From positions 19,636-83,635 of the forward strand of contig NZ_PJIL01000020.1 of assembly GCF_002929335.1 (NCBI RefSeq): DNA of 64,000 nucleotides, read 5' to 3'. The first letter of the stretch is position 1, and each line of letters opens with the position of its first letter. The notes beneath the pieces are model-generated. The model was not told the DNA's origin, made no database searches, and saw only the letters and a program-made list of their open reading frames with translations. This stretch comes from Arthrobacter sp. Y81 (lineage in GTDB: Bacteria; Actinomycetota; Actinomycetes; Actinomycetales; Micrococcaceae). The position numbers and the translations under genes were made by a program. Shown piece after piece: positions 33,737 through 42,735 of this stretch.

Positions 33737-34549
33737 CTAGACGTCCCCAAGTGTCAGCGCCGGCGGCGAACTTCCGTCAACGTCCAGTACGCCGAACTCC
33801 TTCGCTACCGCGGCAGCGACCAGCACCTGGCCCGTCCGCGCCATCAGGTTCGGATCGTGGAAAAGCGCGTTGACGACGCGGCCGATGAACTCAGGGCTCT
33901 CACTGGTCGAGAGATCGAACATGCCACTTTTCGCCGCTGCCAGAACGGACTCGGTTCGAACCAGACCGGGGTAGAGCGAGATTACGGGGATACCGAACGG
34001 TCTCAGCTCGACGGCCATGTCCGATGTCATCTTGTCCGTCGCCGCTTTTGCGATGCCGTAGATCGTGTTGCCGAGGTGACGCTGCGCCGCCCAGAAGCTG
34101 ATGTTGATGATCAGGCCGCGGTGGCGCGGCGTCATCATTCGTGCCGCGTGCGCCGAACACACAAATGCCGCGCGCACGCCGGCGTCCATCATGCCGGTCC
34201 AGCGATGCGGCGGTTGCTCCCAAAACGGCGCAGCCCAAGTGAACGCGCCGCCTTCGACCATCTTCTCGTAGCCGCCCCACGCGCAATTGACGAGGAGATC
34301 GAGGCTGCCGCACTCGGACCGGATCGCCTCAAACACGGCTGCCGTCTCTTCGTCCTGGAGATGGTCGCAGCGCAGGCGCCGTATCTCCCGCGGCAGGTCC
34401 GCCTGCTCGATCGAGCGGCCCGAGCCGTAAACGCGAAACCCCGCCGCCAGAAGGCCAAGTGCGATACCGCGGCCGACGCCTCGGCTCGCGCCGGTAACGA
34501 GCGCCACGTTTTCCGTCTGCGCTTCCCTGCGTTCGCCATCGTTGATCAT
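33737..34549 (-). CDS. Short-chain dehydrogenase/reductase (SDR)
   Basis: A 270-residue SDR oxidoreductase. The cofactor motif TGASRGVGRGIALGL, the structural NCAWGG, and the catalytic Ser (INISFWAAQ) with YGIAKAATDKMT (Tyr and Lys) are in order. The WGG and CAW variants are unusual compared with the NAG motif, but the fold is clear. ATG 34549 is preferred to an upstream ATG at 34588. NAD(P) preference and substrate unknown. Confidence 0.85.
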   Translation of the reverse strand: MINDGERREAQTENVALVTGASRGVGRGIALGLLAAGFRVYGSGRSIEQADLPREIRRLRCDHLQDEETAAVFEAIRSECGSLDLLVNCAWGGYEKMVEGGAFTWAAPFWEQPPHRWTGMMDAGVRAAFVCSAHAARMMTPRHRGLIINISFWAAQRHLGNTIYGIAKAATDKMTSDMAVELRPFGIPVISLYPGLVRTESVLAAAKSGMFDLSTSESPEFIGRVVNALFHDPNLMARTGQVLVAAAVAKEFGVLDVDGSSPPALTLGDV

Positions 34550-34764
34550 GCCAAGCGGCCCCGATTGCCTTCCGTTCCGCGACCTCATGATACGCCGGAG
34601 CCGGCACCTTGGACCAGCAGCGCAAGCATCACCCAGGCTGGCTCCGTGGCCCCAGCATTTGTGGCCTTCGGGGCGCTGGCCTCCGTGTCGGAGCTCATGT
34701 CGCAGTACGGGTATGCGGCATCGCAGAATGCCGGTTGAAGCAACCGGATACTCTCCAGGGGGGA

Positions 34765-34965
34765 ATGGTCATGTGGGAATGGATCAGGTACCGGGCGCTC
34801 ATCCTGGCCGCGGTGCCGTTCGTCCTTGCCGGTTCCCTCTGGTTGCTGTTCGAGAATGCTGGCGGGTGGGACAAACTGGGGTTCCTTTTCATACTCATCG
34901 TGGCGATGGCGCTATTGGAATCATCCAGTCTCTTTGGTTCTAGAGCGCCAGTGCCACGATCATGA
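34765..34965 (+). CDS. Small membrane protein
   Basis: A 66-residue protein with two membrane segments (YRALILAAVPFVLAGSLWLL and LGFLFILIVAMALLE). ATG 34765 has AGGGGGGA upstream; a second ATG at 34771 is possible. Its end overlaps the end of the helR remnant by six bases, tail to tail. Function unknown. Confidence 0.5.
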   Translation: MVMWEWIRYRALILAAVPFVLAGSLWLLFENAGGWDKLGFLFILIVAMALLESSSLFGSRAPVPRS

Positions 34966-36958
34966 TTTTTCGCCACCGTTAGGGGTTGTGGGGATGACGA
35001 GTTGCTGGGTCGCACGTGTCATCGCGACATAGCGGTCGACCGCTCCTTCGATCCCCGTGCCGAACCCCTCCGGGTCGACGAGGACCACCAGGTCGAACTC
35101 GAGCACCTTCGACAGCTCCGGGGTCAGCCACCTGACGCGGGACGTTGCCCCGAACGAGCCATCCCCGACGTCACCCGTGCCAATGACGCAGGCGATCCCG
35201 TCAGCATGCGCGGCGAGCCAGGTGTCCAGGATCGAGTTCAGCTCCAGCGTCGATCCGTGGACGACGGGCATGCCGCCGCTGCGGATGGACGTCGGCACGT
35301 TGGCGTCCGGGATCACGGCCCGGATGACCGGCTCGGCTCCCGCCACGATCTCCTCCGGCGTTCGGTAGTTGATACTGAGGGCCGCCAGGTTCACGTTGGT
35401 CAGCCCGAGCCGCCCGAGCCGTTCCAGCCACGACTCCGCGAACCCGTGCCTGGCCTGGGCGCGGTCCCCGACGATGGTGAAGCTCCGCGACGGGCAGCGG
35501 AGCAGCAGCATCTGCCACTCCGCATCGGTCAGCTCCTGCGCCTCGTCCACGACGACGTGGGCGAACGGGCCGGCCAGCGTGTCCGGGTCGGCGGTCGGCA
35601 ACGCGTCCTCGTCGACCAGCTTGTCCTGCATGTCCTGCCCGCGCAGCATCGACATCACCATCAGTTCGGAGTCGTCTGCCGCAATCAGGTCGTCAACCAC
35701 CCTGTCCATGAGCTCACGCTCTGCAGCCAGGGCGGCGTTCTGCCGACGCACGCGTCGCGACACCTCGGGGTCGCCGAGCCGTTGCCGGGCCGCGTCCAGG
35801 AGCGGTAGGTCGGGTGCGGTCCAGGCCTTGGGATTCGGGCGCTGCAACTTCCTGACCTCTGCAGCGTTCAGCCAGGGCGCACACAGGCGCAGGTACGCGG
35901 GCACTGACCAAAGATCACTGACCACGTCGGTGTAGTCGAGCAGCGGCCACGCTCGGCTGAATGTCTCCACCAACTCCGCATTCTCGGTGAGAGCCCGGCG
36001 GAGCACGCCTTCCGGGACGTCGCCGCCGTCGAACTTGTCCACGAGGATGGTGAGCAGCTCCTCCCAGACCTCGTCCCGTGCCTCGTTGTGCGGGGTGCCG
36101 GACACCGGCGCTTCAAACGCCTCGGCCCACTCGTCAGCAGGTCTGCACTCCTTCCTCTCCCAGGCTGGGGAGGACATCGGCGACGTAGGCCAGGTAGGGC
36201 CGGTGTGGACCAACGAACAGGACGCCGCCCCGGCGGTGACCAAGGCGCGGGTCGGAGTAGAGGAGGTAGGCGGAGCGGTGCAGCGCGACGACGGTCTTGC
36301 CTGTGCCCGGACCGCCGTCGACGACCAGGGCACCGCGCGATGACGCCCGGATGATGGCATCCTGGTCCGCCTGGATGGTGGCGAGAACGTCTTGCATCCG
36401 AGCAGACCGGCTGCTCCCCAGACTGGCCATAAAAGCGGAAAGGTCCTCCAGGGACGCCTGCCCCTCAAAACCGTCCGAGGTGAATACCTCGTCCCAGTAG
36501 TCACTGATTCGGCCGCGGGTCCAGCGATATCTGCGGCGCTGTGCCAGCCCCATCGGGTTGGCGTTCGTCGCTCCGAAGAACGGCTCAGCCGCGGGCGAGC
36601 GCCAGTCGACGAGCAGCCGACGGCCCTCGCTGTCCGTGAGGCCAAGACGTCCGATGTACACGGGTTCGGGGTTGTCAGCACTGACGATGCGTCCGAGGCA
36701 CAGGTCCAAACCGAAGCGACGCAGGGCGCGCAGGCGAGAGGTCAGCCGGCGGATCTCCACGTCCCGCTCCAGCGCCTCCTGGCCCGTGCGGCCGGGCGCC
36801 CTGCGTGCGGCACCGAGACGGTCGGACAGCTCGGCGATCGACTGCCCGAGGCTCTCCGCGATGGCCGCGAAATGCTGCTCGTCACCGGCAATCAGCTTCG
36901 GATCGGCCTTGGGCATGAGGTGGGCGGGCAGGTTGAACGCGCTCGTGGTCAGGGGCAC
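34960..36958 (-). pseudogene. helR: helR-like RNA polymerase recycling ATPase, broken by internal deletion and frameshift
   Basis: The N-terminal part (GTG 36958 to about 36134) matches actinobacterial HelR/HelD: LPAHLMPKADPKLIAGDEQHFAA as its start region, an SF1 Walker A GGPGTGKTVVALHR near residue 218, and ending EEGVQTC followed at once by TGA. The C-terminal part continues in another frame from about 36150 (DEWAEAFEAPVSGTPHNEARDEVW...), with the DEAQELTD motif II and YVAMTRATQQL motif VI. The residues that I would expect between EGVQTC and DEWAEAF appear to be missing, so a deletion rather than a simple indel is likely. HelR displaces rifamycin from RNA polymerase, so the strain may have lost this function. 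An RAE-like palindrome precedes it. Confidence 0.78.
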
Positions 36959-37107
36959 GTCATCAGTTCCTTTCTGGGCTGAGCGATCTGCCGAACCAGT
37001 TGGAGAGCGCTTCTCGTAGCGCGGGCGCGGCGGTCTAGGTGGATGCACATGTCGCTACCCCAATTCCGTAGGTCCTGACTTCGGCTCTCAATTCTGCGGC
37101 CCAACCC

Positions 37108-37126
37108 GGGTCTTGCGGCAAGCCCC
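37108..37126 (-). promoter_or_regulatory. Rifamycin-associated-element-like palindrome upstream of helR
   Basis: GGGTCTTGCGGCAAGCCCC is an inverted repeat with 9-bp arms (one mismatch) around a central G, 150 bases upstream of the helR start. Its length and CTTGC/GCAAG core match the 19-bp RAE that precedes rifamycin-responsive genes in actinobacteria, as I recall it. No comparable element was seen before the PEP-synthase-like gene at 18523. Confidence 0.6.
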
Positions 37127-37157
37127 CCGGTGCCCTATAGATTGAAAGTGAGGAGGA

Positions 37158-37577
37158 ATGTGTTGCAGTAGGGGTCATATGAGACGCCGCTGGCATCCGA
37201 TGAGTATTCGCCAGATCATTGCGTTTTCGCTCACGATTGCTGTTGCCCTCGTGGCACTGCTGGTTCCCCTGTACGTCAACGTAAGACTGACAAACGACGG
37301 GCCAGACCAGGTCACTACCTCGACCCTGTTTGAGACTGCAGGGCCCTCCGTCTTCGTGCCGTTGCTCATCCCCGTGGCCCTAACCGGGCTACCTCTTGTG
37401 CTAACGGGACGCGCACAACAATATGCGTCAGTCGCGACCACCGTCGCACTTGCCATCTTCACCATCATTGCGTCTGCAACCATAGGTTGGCTCTACGTTC
37501 CGGCACTGGCCGCGGCGGTCGCCTCCGTAGTGGCCCGTCCGGAAAGTCGTGGAACACCAGACGGCGGTCCTGCGTAG
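37158..37577 (+). CDS. Multi-span membrane protein, hypothetical
   Basis: Up to 139 residues with four hydrophobic segments (ALTIAVALVALLVPLYV-like region, FVPLLIPVALTGLPLVL, ASVATTVALAIFTIIASATIG, LYVPALAAAVASVV). Start is ambiguous (ATG at 37158, 37179 or 37200); AGGAGG at 37151-37156 is close to the first. Divergent from helR, so it may share the RAE region. Function unknown. Confidence 0.5.
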   Translation: MCCSRGHMRRRWHPMSIRQIIAFSLTIAVALVALLVPLYVNVRLTNDGPDQVTTSTLFETAGPSVFVPLLIPVALTGLPLVLTGRAQQYASVATTVALAIFTIIASATIGWLYVPALAAAVASVVARPESRGTPDGGPA

Positions 37578-37699
37578 CCGGCCCGTTCTGAGCACAGGAC
37601 AGCTCATGTCCAAGAGTGACCCAGACGGGTAAAACAGGTAGCGGCCACTCAAGCCGGATCCGGGCGTTAGGCATACAGTTTTTGTGAGAGGTCGTTTCC

Positions 37700-38383
37700 T
37701 TAGGAACTGCTCTCGGCGGTAGCGGCGCCAGTGCCCGGAACAATGGTGACACCGGGCATTGGCGCGCTGGCCGGAAGACCGCGCGCCAGAGCCTGCGACA
37801 AGAGGGCCGCGGCGGTCCAGCGCATCGAGGCGATGGCATCTTCCCGGCTAAGGCCACCAACATCAGTCAGCCAGACCAGGGACTCGATTCCTATCGCACT
37901 TCGGATTGCCAGGACCAGCCGATGAATGTCCTGGTCCGTCATCTTCCCCTTGAGCGGTGCAAGCGCTTCGGAGATCCAGGCAATCGCCCGACCCTGCCGG
38001 AGAGGGAGGTCACGCCCTGCACCGCTCGTCGGTTCAAGCGAAAGCCGCAGCATGGTGCGTTGCTGGGATTCAGTTTCGACAATCATCCTGGTGAACTCCA
38101 CCACCACCGCATCCAGCCGTTCCGCCGCGCCATCAGGCGGAGGCGCCGGCAACAGCGACGTCCGCGCGGTTTCCGGATGGGCCGCAGCCAGCAACGCCCG
38201 CTGCCCCGAGAAATAACGGTAGGCCGTGGCCCGCGCTATCCCGGCGGCCTGCGCCGCATCATCCACGGTCGGCGAAATACCGGACGCAACCAACGAGCGT
38301 GCCGCCGCAACCAAGGCATCCAGTGTGCGGCGCTTCTGGCCCGTCCGGCCAAAGTCCGCGTAAGGTCTTGACATACTTTTCAT
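37700..38383 (-). CDS. TetR-family transcriptional regulator
   Basis: A 227-residue regulator with an N-terminal helix-turn-helix (PTVDDAAQAAGIARATAYRYFSGQRALLAA, residues 38-67) and a helical effector domain. It starts at ATG 38383, or at ATG 38374 three codons downstream. Divergent from a cupin gene; the intergenic palindrome at 38399-38420 is its probable site, so it likely represses both genes. Confidence 0.85.
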   Translation of the reverse strand: MKSMSRPYADFGRTGQKRRTLDALVAAARSLVASGISPTVDDAAQAAGIARATAYRYFSGQRALLAAAHPETARTSLLPAPPPDGAAERLDAVVVEFTRMIVETESQQRTMLRLSLEPTSGAGRDLPLRQGRAIAWISEALAPLKGKMTDQDIHRLVLAIRSAIGIESLVWLTDVGGLSREDAIASMRWTAAALLSQALARGLPASAPMPGVTIVPGTGAATAESSS

Positions 38384-38398
38384 GATACCTGAGTCTTG

Positions 38399-38420
38399 TT
38401 ATGGGACGTCTGTCTCATAA
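38399..38420. promoter_or_regulatory. Palindrome between TetR gene and cupin gene
   Basis: TTATGGGAC (38399-38407) and GTCTCATAA (38412-38420) are inverted repeats matching at eight of nine positions, separated by four bases. Position between divergent TetR and cupin genes supports an operator. Confidence 0.55.
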
Positions 38421-38450
38421 GTCTTCCTACCACGCATCGGGGCGAGAATC

Positions 38451-38951
38451 ATGGAGACGAAAAAGGCCGCATCAGCAATCGTCAGGCAACCGGGGGAAGG
38501 GGCCAGGCGCTGGTTCTTCGGCGGCGGGATGCACACGTGGAAGGCGACCGAAGAAGACACCGCGGGAGCGTTCCTCCTCTTCGAAGACGAGATGTCCCTC
38601 AATAAAGTCACGCCCATGCATACGCATCCGGATTCCGATGAAACAATGTACGTCCTGGCCGGGGAGATCCTGATGAACATGGACGGAACCGAACACCGGG
38701 TCGCTGCCGGCGGAGTCACCATCGCACCGCGCGGCGTACCGCACGCATTCAAAGCCCTCCAGGACAAGACACGCGTACTTTGCCTGCACACCCCCGGCAC
38801 GGCACAGGCGTTCTACGACGGCGCCAGCGAACCTCTCGAGCCCGGAAACGAGCCGGGGACGGTGAACTTTGACCGCATCCGCGAATCAGGACGGGTGAAC
38901 GGCGGCATCGAGATCGTCGGCCCTCCCCCGTTTCCGGAAGCCCAGGGCTGA
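38451..38951 (+). CDS. Cupin-domain protein
   Basis: A 166-residue single cupin. The metal-binding motif 1 is HTHPDSDETMYVLAGE (His-x-His and Glu) and motif 2 is GVPHAFKALQ. It resembles quercetin-dioxygenase-like cupins. The catalysed reaction is unknown. It is divergent from the TetR gene at 37700 and probably under its control, so a role in handling a small aromatic or antibiotic-like compound is plausible. Confidence 0.78.
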   Translation: METKKAASAIVRQPGEGARRWFFGGGMHTWKATEEDTAGAFLLFEDEMSLNKVTPMHTHPDSDETMYVLAGEILMNMDGTEHRVAAGGVTIAPRGVPHAFKALQDKTRVLCLHTPGTAQAFYDGASEPLEPGNEPGTVNFDRIRESGRVNGGIEIVGPPPFPEAQG

Positions 38952-38966
38952 GGCCGGGGGCCTGCG

Positions 38967-39518
38967 TTAACTGCGGGAGCCAGCGCCGGCGTGGCGTGCG
39001 GCAAGGAAAGTTCCAGCGGTTGCCAGGACCGGCACAGTCAGGAACACAAGTGCTTCCACATGGGCCAGGCCGCCGGCGTTCATGTACGCCGTCATGCCGA
39101 TCCACCAACAAAGAACCGAAACCAAGCCCGCGACGATGACTAGAAAGTCCCGCGTCGCCGGGCGATTCAACACGTGCAGGCTGGTGAGGCCACCGCGGCC
39201 GGCCGGCTCCGGGGCAAGGCGCCTGCTGTGACGCCCTGCGACGGAGCGGCGGTGGCTACCGTGGCTGCGAGTACTTGCCGAAACTTCCACAGCTGACGCG
39301 TTCCGACGCCGCAGCGAGCGGTAAATCGCGAGAGTCGCCAACATGGGAACACTGAGGAACAAGACGAATCCAGCTCCGCCGCTCGCCAGGCCACCGGCGT
39401 GTACAAAGGCCGTCATTCCGATCCACCAGGAAAGGCCTGTAGCGAAAGCACCTGTGAGGAGAAGGAGGTCCCGCATGCGGGGAACGTCGAACGAATCGAG
39501 GGTTTGTTTCGTCGTCAT
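38967..39518 (-). CDS. Four-helix membrane protein with internal duplication
   Basis: A 183-residue protein built from two similar halves. Residues about 18-63 (LLLTGAFATGLSWWIGMTAF, HAGGLASGGAGFVLFLSVPMLAT) and about 125-170 (FLVIVAGLVSVLCWWIGMTAY, NAGGLAHVEALVFLTVPVLAT) each hold two membrane segments around a WWIGMTA motif, joined by a basic serine/histidine-rich linker. This points to ancient tandem duplication of a two-helix unit. Function unknown. It ends close to the cupin gene, tail to tail. Confidence 0.65.
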   Translation of the reverse strand: MTTKQTLDSFDVPRMRDLLLLTGAFATGLSWWIGMTAFVHAGGLASGGAGFVLFLSVPMLATLAIYRSLRRRNASAVEVSASTRSHGSHRRSVAGRHSRRLAPEPAGRGGLTSLHVLNRPATRDFLVIVAGLVSVLCWWIGMTAYMNAGGLAHVEALVFLTVPVLATAGTFLAARHAGAGSRS

Positions 39519-39625
39519 TATGACTCCTGAAGCGGATTACCCCATGAACTGCCTGCTAGCCATCACAGCATGAATCGGCACCTTTGGCGAGACCCGGGAT
39601 CGAAGCCGGATACGAGTGTGGGGGA

Positions 39626-40387
39626 TCAGCCGGCAGCTGCGCTGACCGCAATGAAGCCGCCTTGGGGGTCACCGATCACCGCGCTGCGAAATCCCGGCGT
39701 GTTCATCGGCGCCATCAGGAGGGTGCCGCCCAGCGCGACGGCGTGCTGGGCGACGGCGTCCGCGTCGCGGACAGCGAAATTGACGCTCCAATGGGGCGGG
39801 ACCGCGACGCCGTCCGTCGCCGTCACGACGGCCACGACCCGGCCCGCGCGCCGCCACAGCGAGACGGCAGCGTTCGGCACCGGCTCGAGCTGCCAATCGA
39901 ACATGGCGCCGTAGAACGCCTGGGCTCGTTCGATATCTGGCGTATGCAGCGAGCTCATTGCCCAGGAGTTCGGCTCATTCGCCAGCTCATCGCCGTCGCT
40001 CTCGCCGCCCTGCCACAGGCAGAACGGGACGCCGGTGGCGTCTGCCACCACAGCAAGGACGCCATCCGAACCGGTACCAAAGGGGCCTGCCAGGCACGCA
40101 CCTCCCGCCTGCTCGGCGCGAGCCAGGGACTCCCCGACGTCGTCGACGCGCACGTGGGTGTTCCACATCGGCGGCGATGACGGCGGCGCTTGGCCGATCC
40201 CGGCCACCCGCCTCCCGCCGAGGCGCGCAGCGAAGTAGTCGCCGTCGAGGCCGGCCGGCATCGGGGTCGGATCGTCGAAAATCCAGCCGAAAAGCGGGCC
40301 GTAGAAGTCCACGGCGGCCCGGGGATCCGGCTGGAAAGTGTCGACCCTGCAGGGAGCGCCGACGGAACGGGTTTCACGGTTCGTCAT
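39626..40387 (-). CDS. Two-domain VOC-family protein
   Basis: A 253-residue protein with two VOC domains (residues 5-125, PCRVDTFQPDPRAAVDFYGP, and 130-250, SSLHTPDIERAQAFYGAMF). ATG 40387 is the start; further upstream codons lack support. Such two-domain proteins are common in actinobacteria as bleomycin-resistance or dioxygenase-like proteins of unknown substrate. It lies between DUF1801 and membrane-protein genes. Confidence 0.8.
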   Translation of the reverse strand: MTNRETRSVGAPCRVDTFQPDPRAAVDFYGPLFGWIFDDPTPMPAGLDGDYFAARLGGRRVAGIGQAPPSSPPMWNTHVRVDDVGESLARAEQAGGACLAGPFGTGSDGVLAVVADATGVPFCLWQGGESDGDELANEPNSWAMSSLHTPDIERAQAFYGAMFDWQLEPVPNAAVSLWRRAGRVVAVVTATDGVAVPPHWSVNFAVRDADAVAQHAVALGGTLLMAPMNTPGFRSAVIGDPQGGFIAVSAAAG

Positions 40388-40418
40388 TGAGGTGCCCTTC
40401 TGTTGCTGGAGAACTTCT

Positions 40419-40814
40419 TTACCTGCTGCCCTTGATCTTCCGCCAGCCGCCGGCGCGGTTGTTGGCGATGATTGCCCTGAACATTTCGCCGAGTGCCTGC
40501 CCATTCACAGCCTGGCCCTCGCGGAAGGCGACGGTGCGGGCTGTTTTGTTGTCGTGTCCGGCGGTGATGATGTTCTGCGGATCCGGGACGATGCCGCCGT
40601 CGTACAGGAAGACGTTGACGTGATCCTTCGCAGCGAGGAGCGCGCAGATGTTGCCGTCCAGGACGAAGTAGGGCTGCACGGAGCGTTTGATGACTTCCGA
40701 GACCTCGGGATCGGCGGCATGGACCAAGTCACGGACCCGTTGGCAGATCACCTGTTGCCACGCGGGGAGCGATCCTATGTAGTGGTCCACGCGAGCATCT
40801 TTGCTGTAGTCCAT
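40419..40814 (-). CDS. DUF1801-family protein
   Basis: A 131-residue DUF1801-type protein: RVDHYIGSLPAWQQVICQRVRDLV, SEVIKRSVQPYFVLDGNICALLAAKDHVNVFLYDG and a C-terminal basic tail KIKGSR. ATG 40814 is chosen over an upstream in-frame ATG at 40832. Paired with the VOC gene, from which it is separated by 31 bases and with which it may be cotranscribed. Function unknown. Confidence 0.75.
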   Translation of the reverse strand: MDYSKDARVDHYIGSLPAWQQVICQRVRDLVHAADPEVSEVIKRSVQPYFVLDGNICALLAAKDHVNVFLYDGGIVPDPQNIITAGHDNKTARTVAFREGQAVNGQALGEMFRAIIANNRAGGWRKIKGSR

Positions 40815-40950
40815 ACCATCACATTCGCACACTGCCTAAACACAAGGGAACATCAATTCCCTGTTGAATGAGCGTCTTGATGCGGTTCAGGAGGGAGGCG
40901 TTTGGTGCGAGGATGGCGTGTGTTTTCCGTCAGCCTTGATGGCGGCCGGC

Positions 40951-41493
40951 TTACGACACGATGCGGCCTTGCTTCGCGCGTGCACGGTGTTTGCGGACGT
41001 TGTCACGGTTTGCGCAGCGCACGGAGCAGTAGCGCTGGCGGCCGTTGCGGGTGACATCGACGACGACTGCCCTGCACGGATCGCCTGCGGCGCATCGGCC
41101 GAGCCTATGAGCGCCGCGAGTGCTGAGGTGCAGTGCAGTTCCAACACTGATCACGGCGAGCAATACATGCGGAAGAGCCTGGTCGGGGTCGCGGTAGTGA
41201 AGATGCCATCCTTCGCCGTCGTGATCGGTGAGGCGCGGATAGGCGGCGGCAGCAGCCATCTGGGCGTTCAAGAGAGCGGCCCTGTTCCGTGGATCGTGTT
41301 CATCGACGACTGAGAGCCACGCGTCTATGACGTCGCGGGTTTGCTCATGATCGTCTCCGACGGAGAGCTTGTAGTCCATCGTCATACCGAACTCACGAGT
41401 CCGCTGCACGAGAGCGTCCCTATCGGCTGGCCAATCGTTGGCCAACGAGGCGGCGAGGAGTACTGCGTATTCACCGTAAGGGTTGAGATGCAT
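40951..41493 (-). CDS. CGNR zinc-finger (ABATE-domain) transcriptional regulator-like
   Basis: A 180-residue protein. The C-terminus is the stress-induced CGNR zinc finger: CAAGDPCRAVVVDVTRNGRQRYCSVRCANRDNVRKHR, with four cysteines in CxxC-type spacing (here described by position about 132-175). The N-terminal 120 residues are the ABATE-type ligand domain. It is divergent from the LysE-family exporter, which it likely regulates. Confidence 0.78.
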   Translation of the reverse strand: MHLNPYGEYAVLLAASLANDWPADRDALVQRTREFGMTMDYKLSVGDDHEQTRDVIDAWLSVVDEHDPRNRAALLNAQMAAAAAYPRLTDHDGEGWHLHYRDPDQALPHVLLAVISVGTALHLSTRGAHRLGRCAAGDPCRAVVVDVTRNGRQRYCSVRCANRDNVRKHRARAKQGRIVS

Positions 41494-41626
41494 AAGGCTA
41501 TTACATCATTGTTGGAGCCATGACGATTTTTCCTTGGACTGCCGATCCGCAGACACGATATTTGTATCCCGCGAGCAGGGCGGTGCGCGCGTGATCGCGG
41601 CCACGGACTTCGGAACGGGGGTCTCG

Positions 41627-42262
41627 ATGGCCGCGGCAAGCGGGATGGCCCTAACGGCACTCGGCATGGCACTCACGCCGGGCCCGAACATGGTCTACCT
41701 GGTCTCACGCAGTGTGAGTCAAGGACCAGTAGCGGGAATGATTTCTCTCGCCGGCACCTGCGCTGGCTTCCTCGTCTACATGACGATGGCGAACCTCGGG
41801 CTCGCGATGGTGTTCGTCGCGGTGCCGTGGCTTTTTGCCGGAATGAAAGCCGCAGGAGTCCTCTACTTGGCCTACCTCGCGTGGCAGGCACTTAAGCCCG
41901 GCGGTCGCGGCGTTTTCGAAGTTCGCGCAGTCCCTCGCGATTCCGCACGCAAGCTCTTCCGCATGGGCCTCCTCACGAACCTGCTGAACCCAAAAACAGC
42001 CTTGATGTATCTCGCGCTCATTCCGCAGTTCATCGACACGGGCCGGGGAGGAACAATGGTCCAGGGCTTCTCCCTCGGAGCGATCCAGGTTGCCCTGAGC
42101 ATGTTTGTGAACGCACTGCTTGTCCTCGGTGCCGGGTCGATCTCTGCATTCCTCTCCGCCCGGCCGAGCTGGACGAAGTGGCAGCAACGCGTCACCGGCT
42201 CGGCGCTCGGCCTGGTGGCGGTCCTTCTCGCGCGGGAAGTACCGGAAAAGGCACACATATAG
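41627..42262 (+). CDS. LysE-family amino-acid exporter
   Basis: A 211-residue membrane protein of the LysE/RhtB superfamily with six hydrophobic segments. The signature MALTPGPNMVYLVSRSVSQGP near residue 12 is the family's conserved N-terminal loop, and LLTNLLNPKTALMYLALIPQF near residue 120 is the second. ATG 41627 or GTG 41591 can start it. It should export an amino acid or small metabolite. The divergent CGNR regulator is its probable controller. Confidence 0.8.
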   Translation: MAAASGMALTALGMALTPGPNMVYLVSRSVSQGPVAGMISLAGTCAGFLVYMTMANLGLAMVFVAVPWLFAGMKAAGVLYLAYLAWQALKPGGRGVFEVRAVPRDSARKLFRMGLLTNLLNPKTALMYLALIPQFIDTGRGGTMVQGFSLGAIQVALSMFVNALLVLGAGSISAFLSARPSWTKWQQRVTGSALGLVAVLLAREVPEKAHI

Positions 42263-42320
42263 TGGTTCTGATGATGAGAGCTCGCCGAGCCTGCATGCCC
42301 ACACCGCCGGCGCGGCCAGC

Positions 42321-42683
42321 CTAGCCTGTGCCGCCTGTGGCTGAGCGCACAACGCACCATTCGTTGCCTTCCGGATCCTGGAGCACTTGGAACGTGCCGA
42401 CAGTATCTATGTGGATCATGCCGATCCTGACAGCTCCGAGGGCTTCAGCTGCGGCAGAGGCTGCCGGCACATCGTCCACGTGCACATCAATATGAAGGCG
42501 GTTCTTCCCTTGCTTGTTCTCTGGCACCCGCTGGAAGGCTAGGCGCGTCCATCCCGGCGGATCGATGAAGGACCACGCATCGCTTCGATGCACTGGTTCG
42601 CCACCGAGGACCGAGGACCAGAACTCCGCCAGTGTGGCAGGGTTTTGGCAATCCACTACGACTTCATCAACTCGTCCAATCAT
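42321..42683 (-). CDS. VOC-family protein
   Basis: A 120-residue single VOC domain: MIGRVDEVVVDCQNPATLAEFWSSVLGG, RLHIDVHVDDVPAA and LQDPEGNEWCVV. This is the glyoxalase-like type common in actinobacteria. ATG 42683 is preferred; an upstream codon at 42773 would overlap the permease gene. Substrate unknown. It is the third VOC gene of this region. Confidence 0.78.
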   Translation of the reverse strand: MIGRVDEVVVDCQNPATLAEFWSSVLGGEPVHRSDAWSFIDPPGWTRLAFQRVPENKQGKNRLHIDVHVDDVPAASAAAEALGAVRIGMIHIDTVGTFQVLQDPEGNEWCVVRSATGGTG

Positions 42684-42735
42684 TTTCTGAGCGTACCGCC
42701 GTACCGCCGAACCTTCTGACGTGCGGCAGGAGGTC

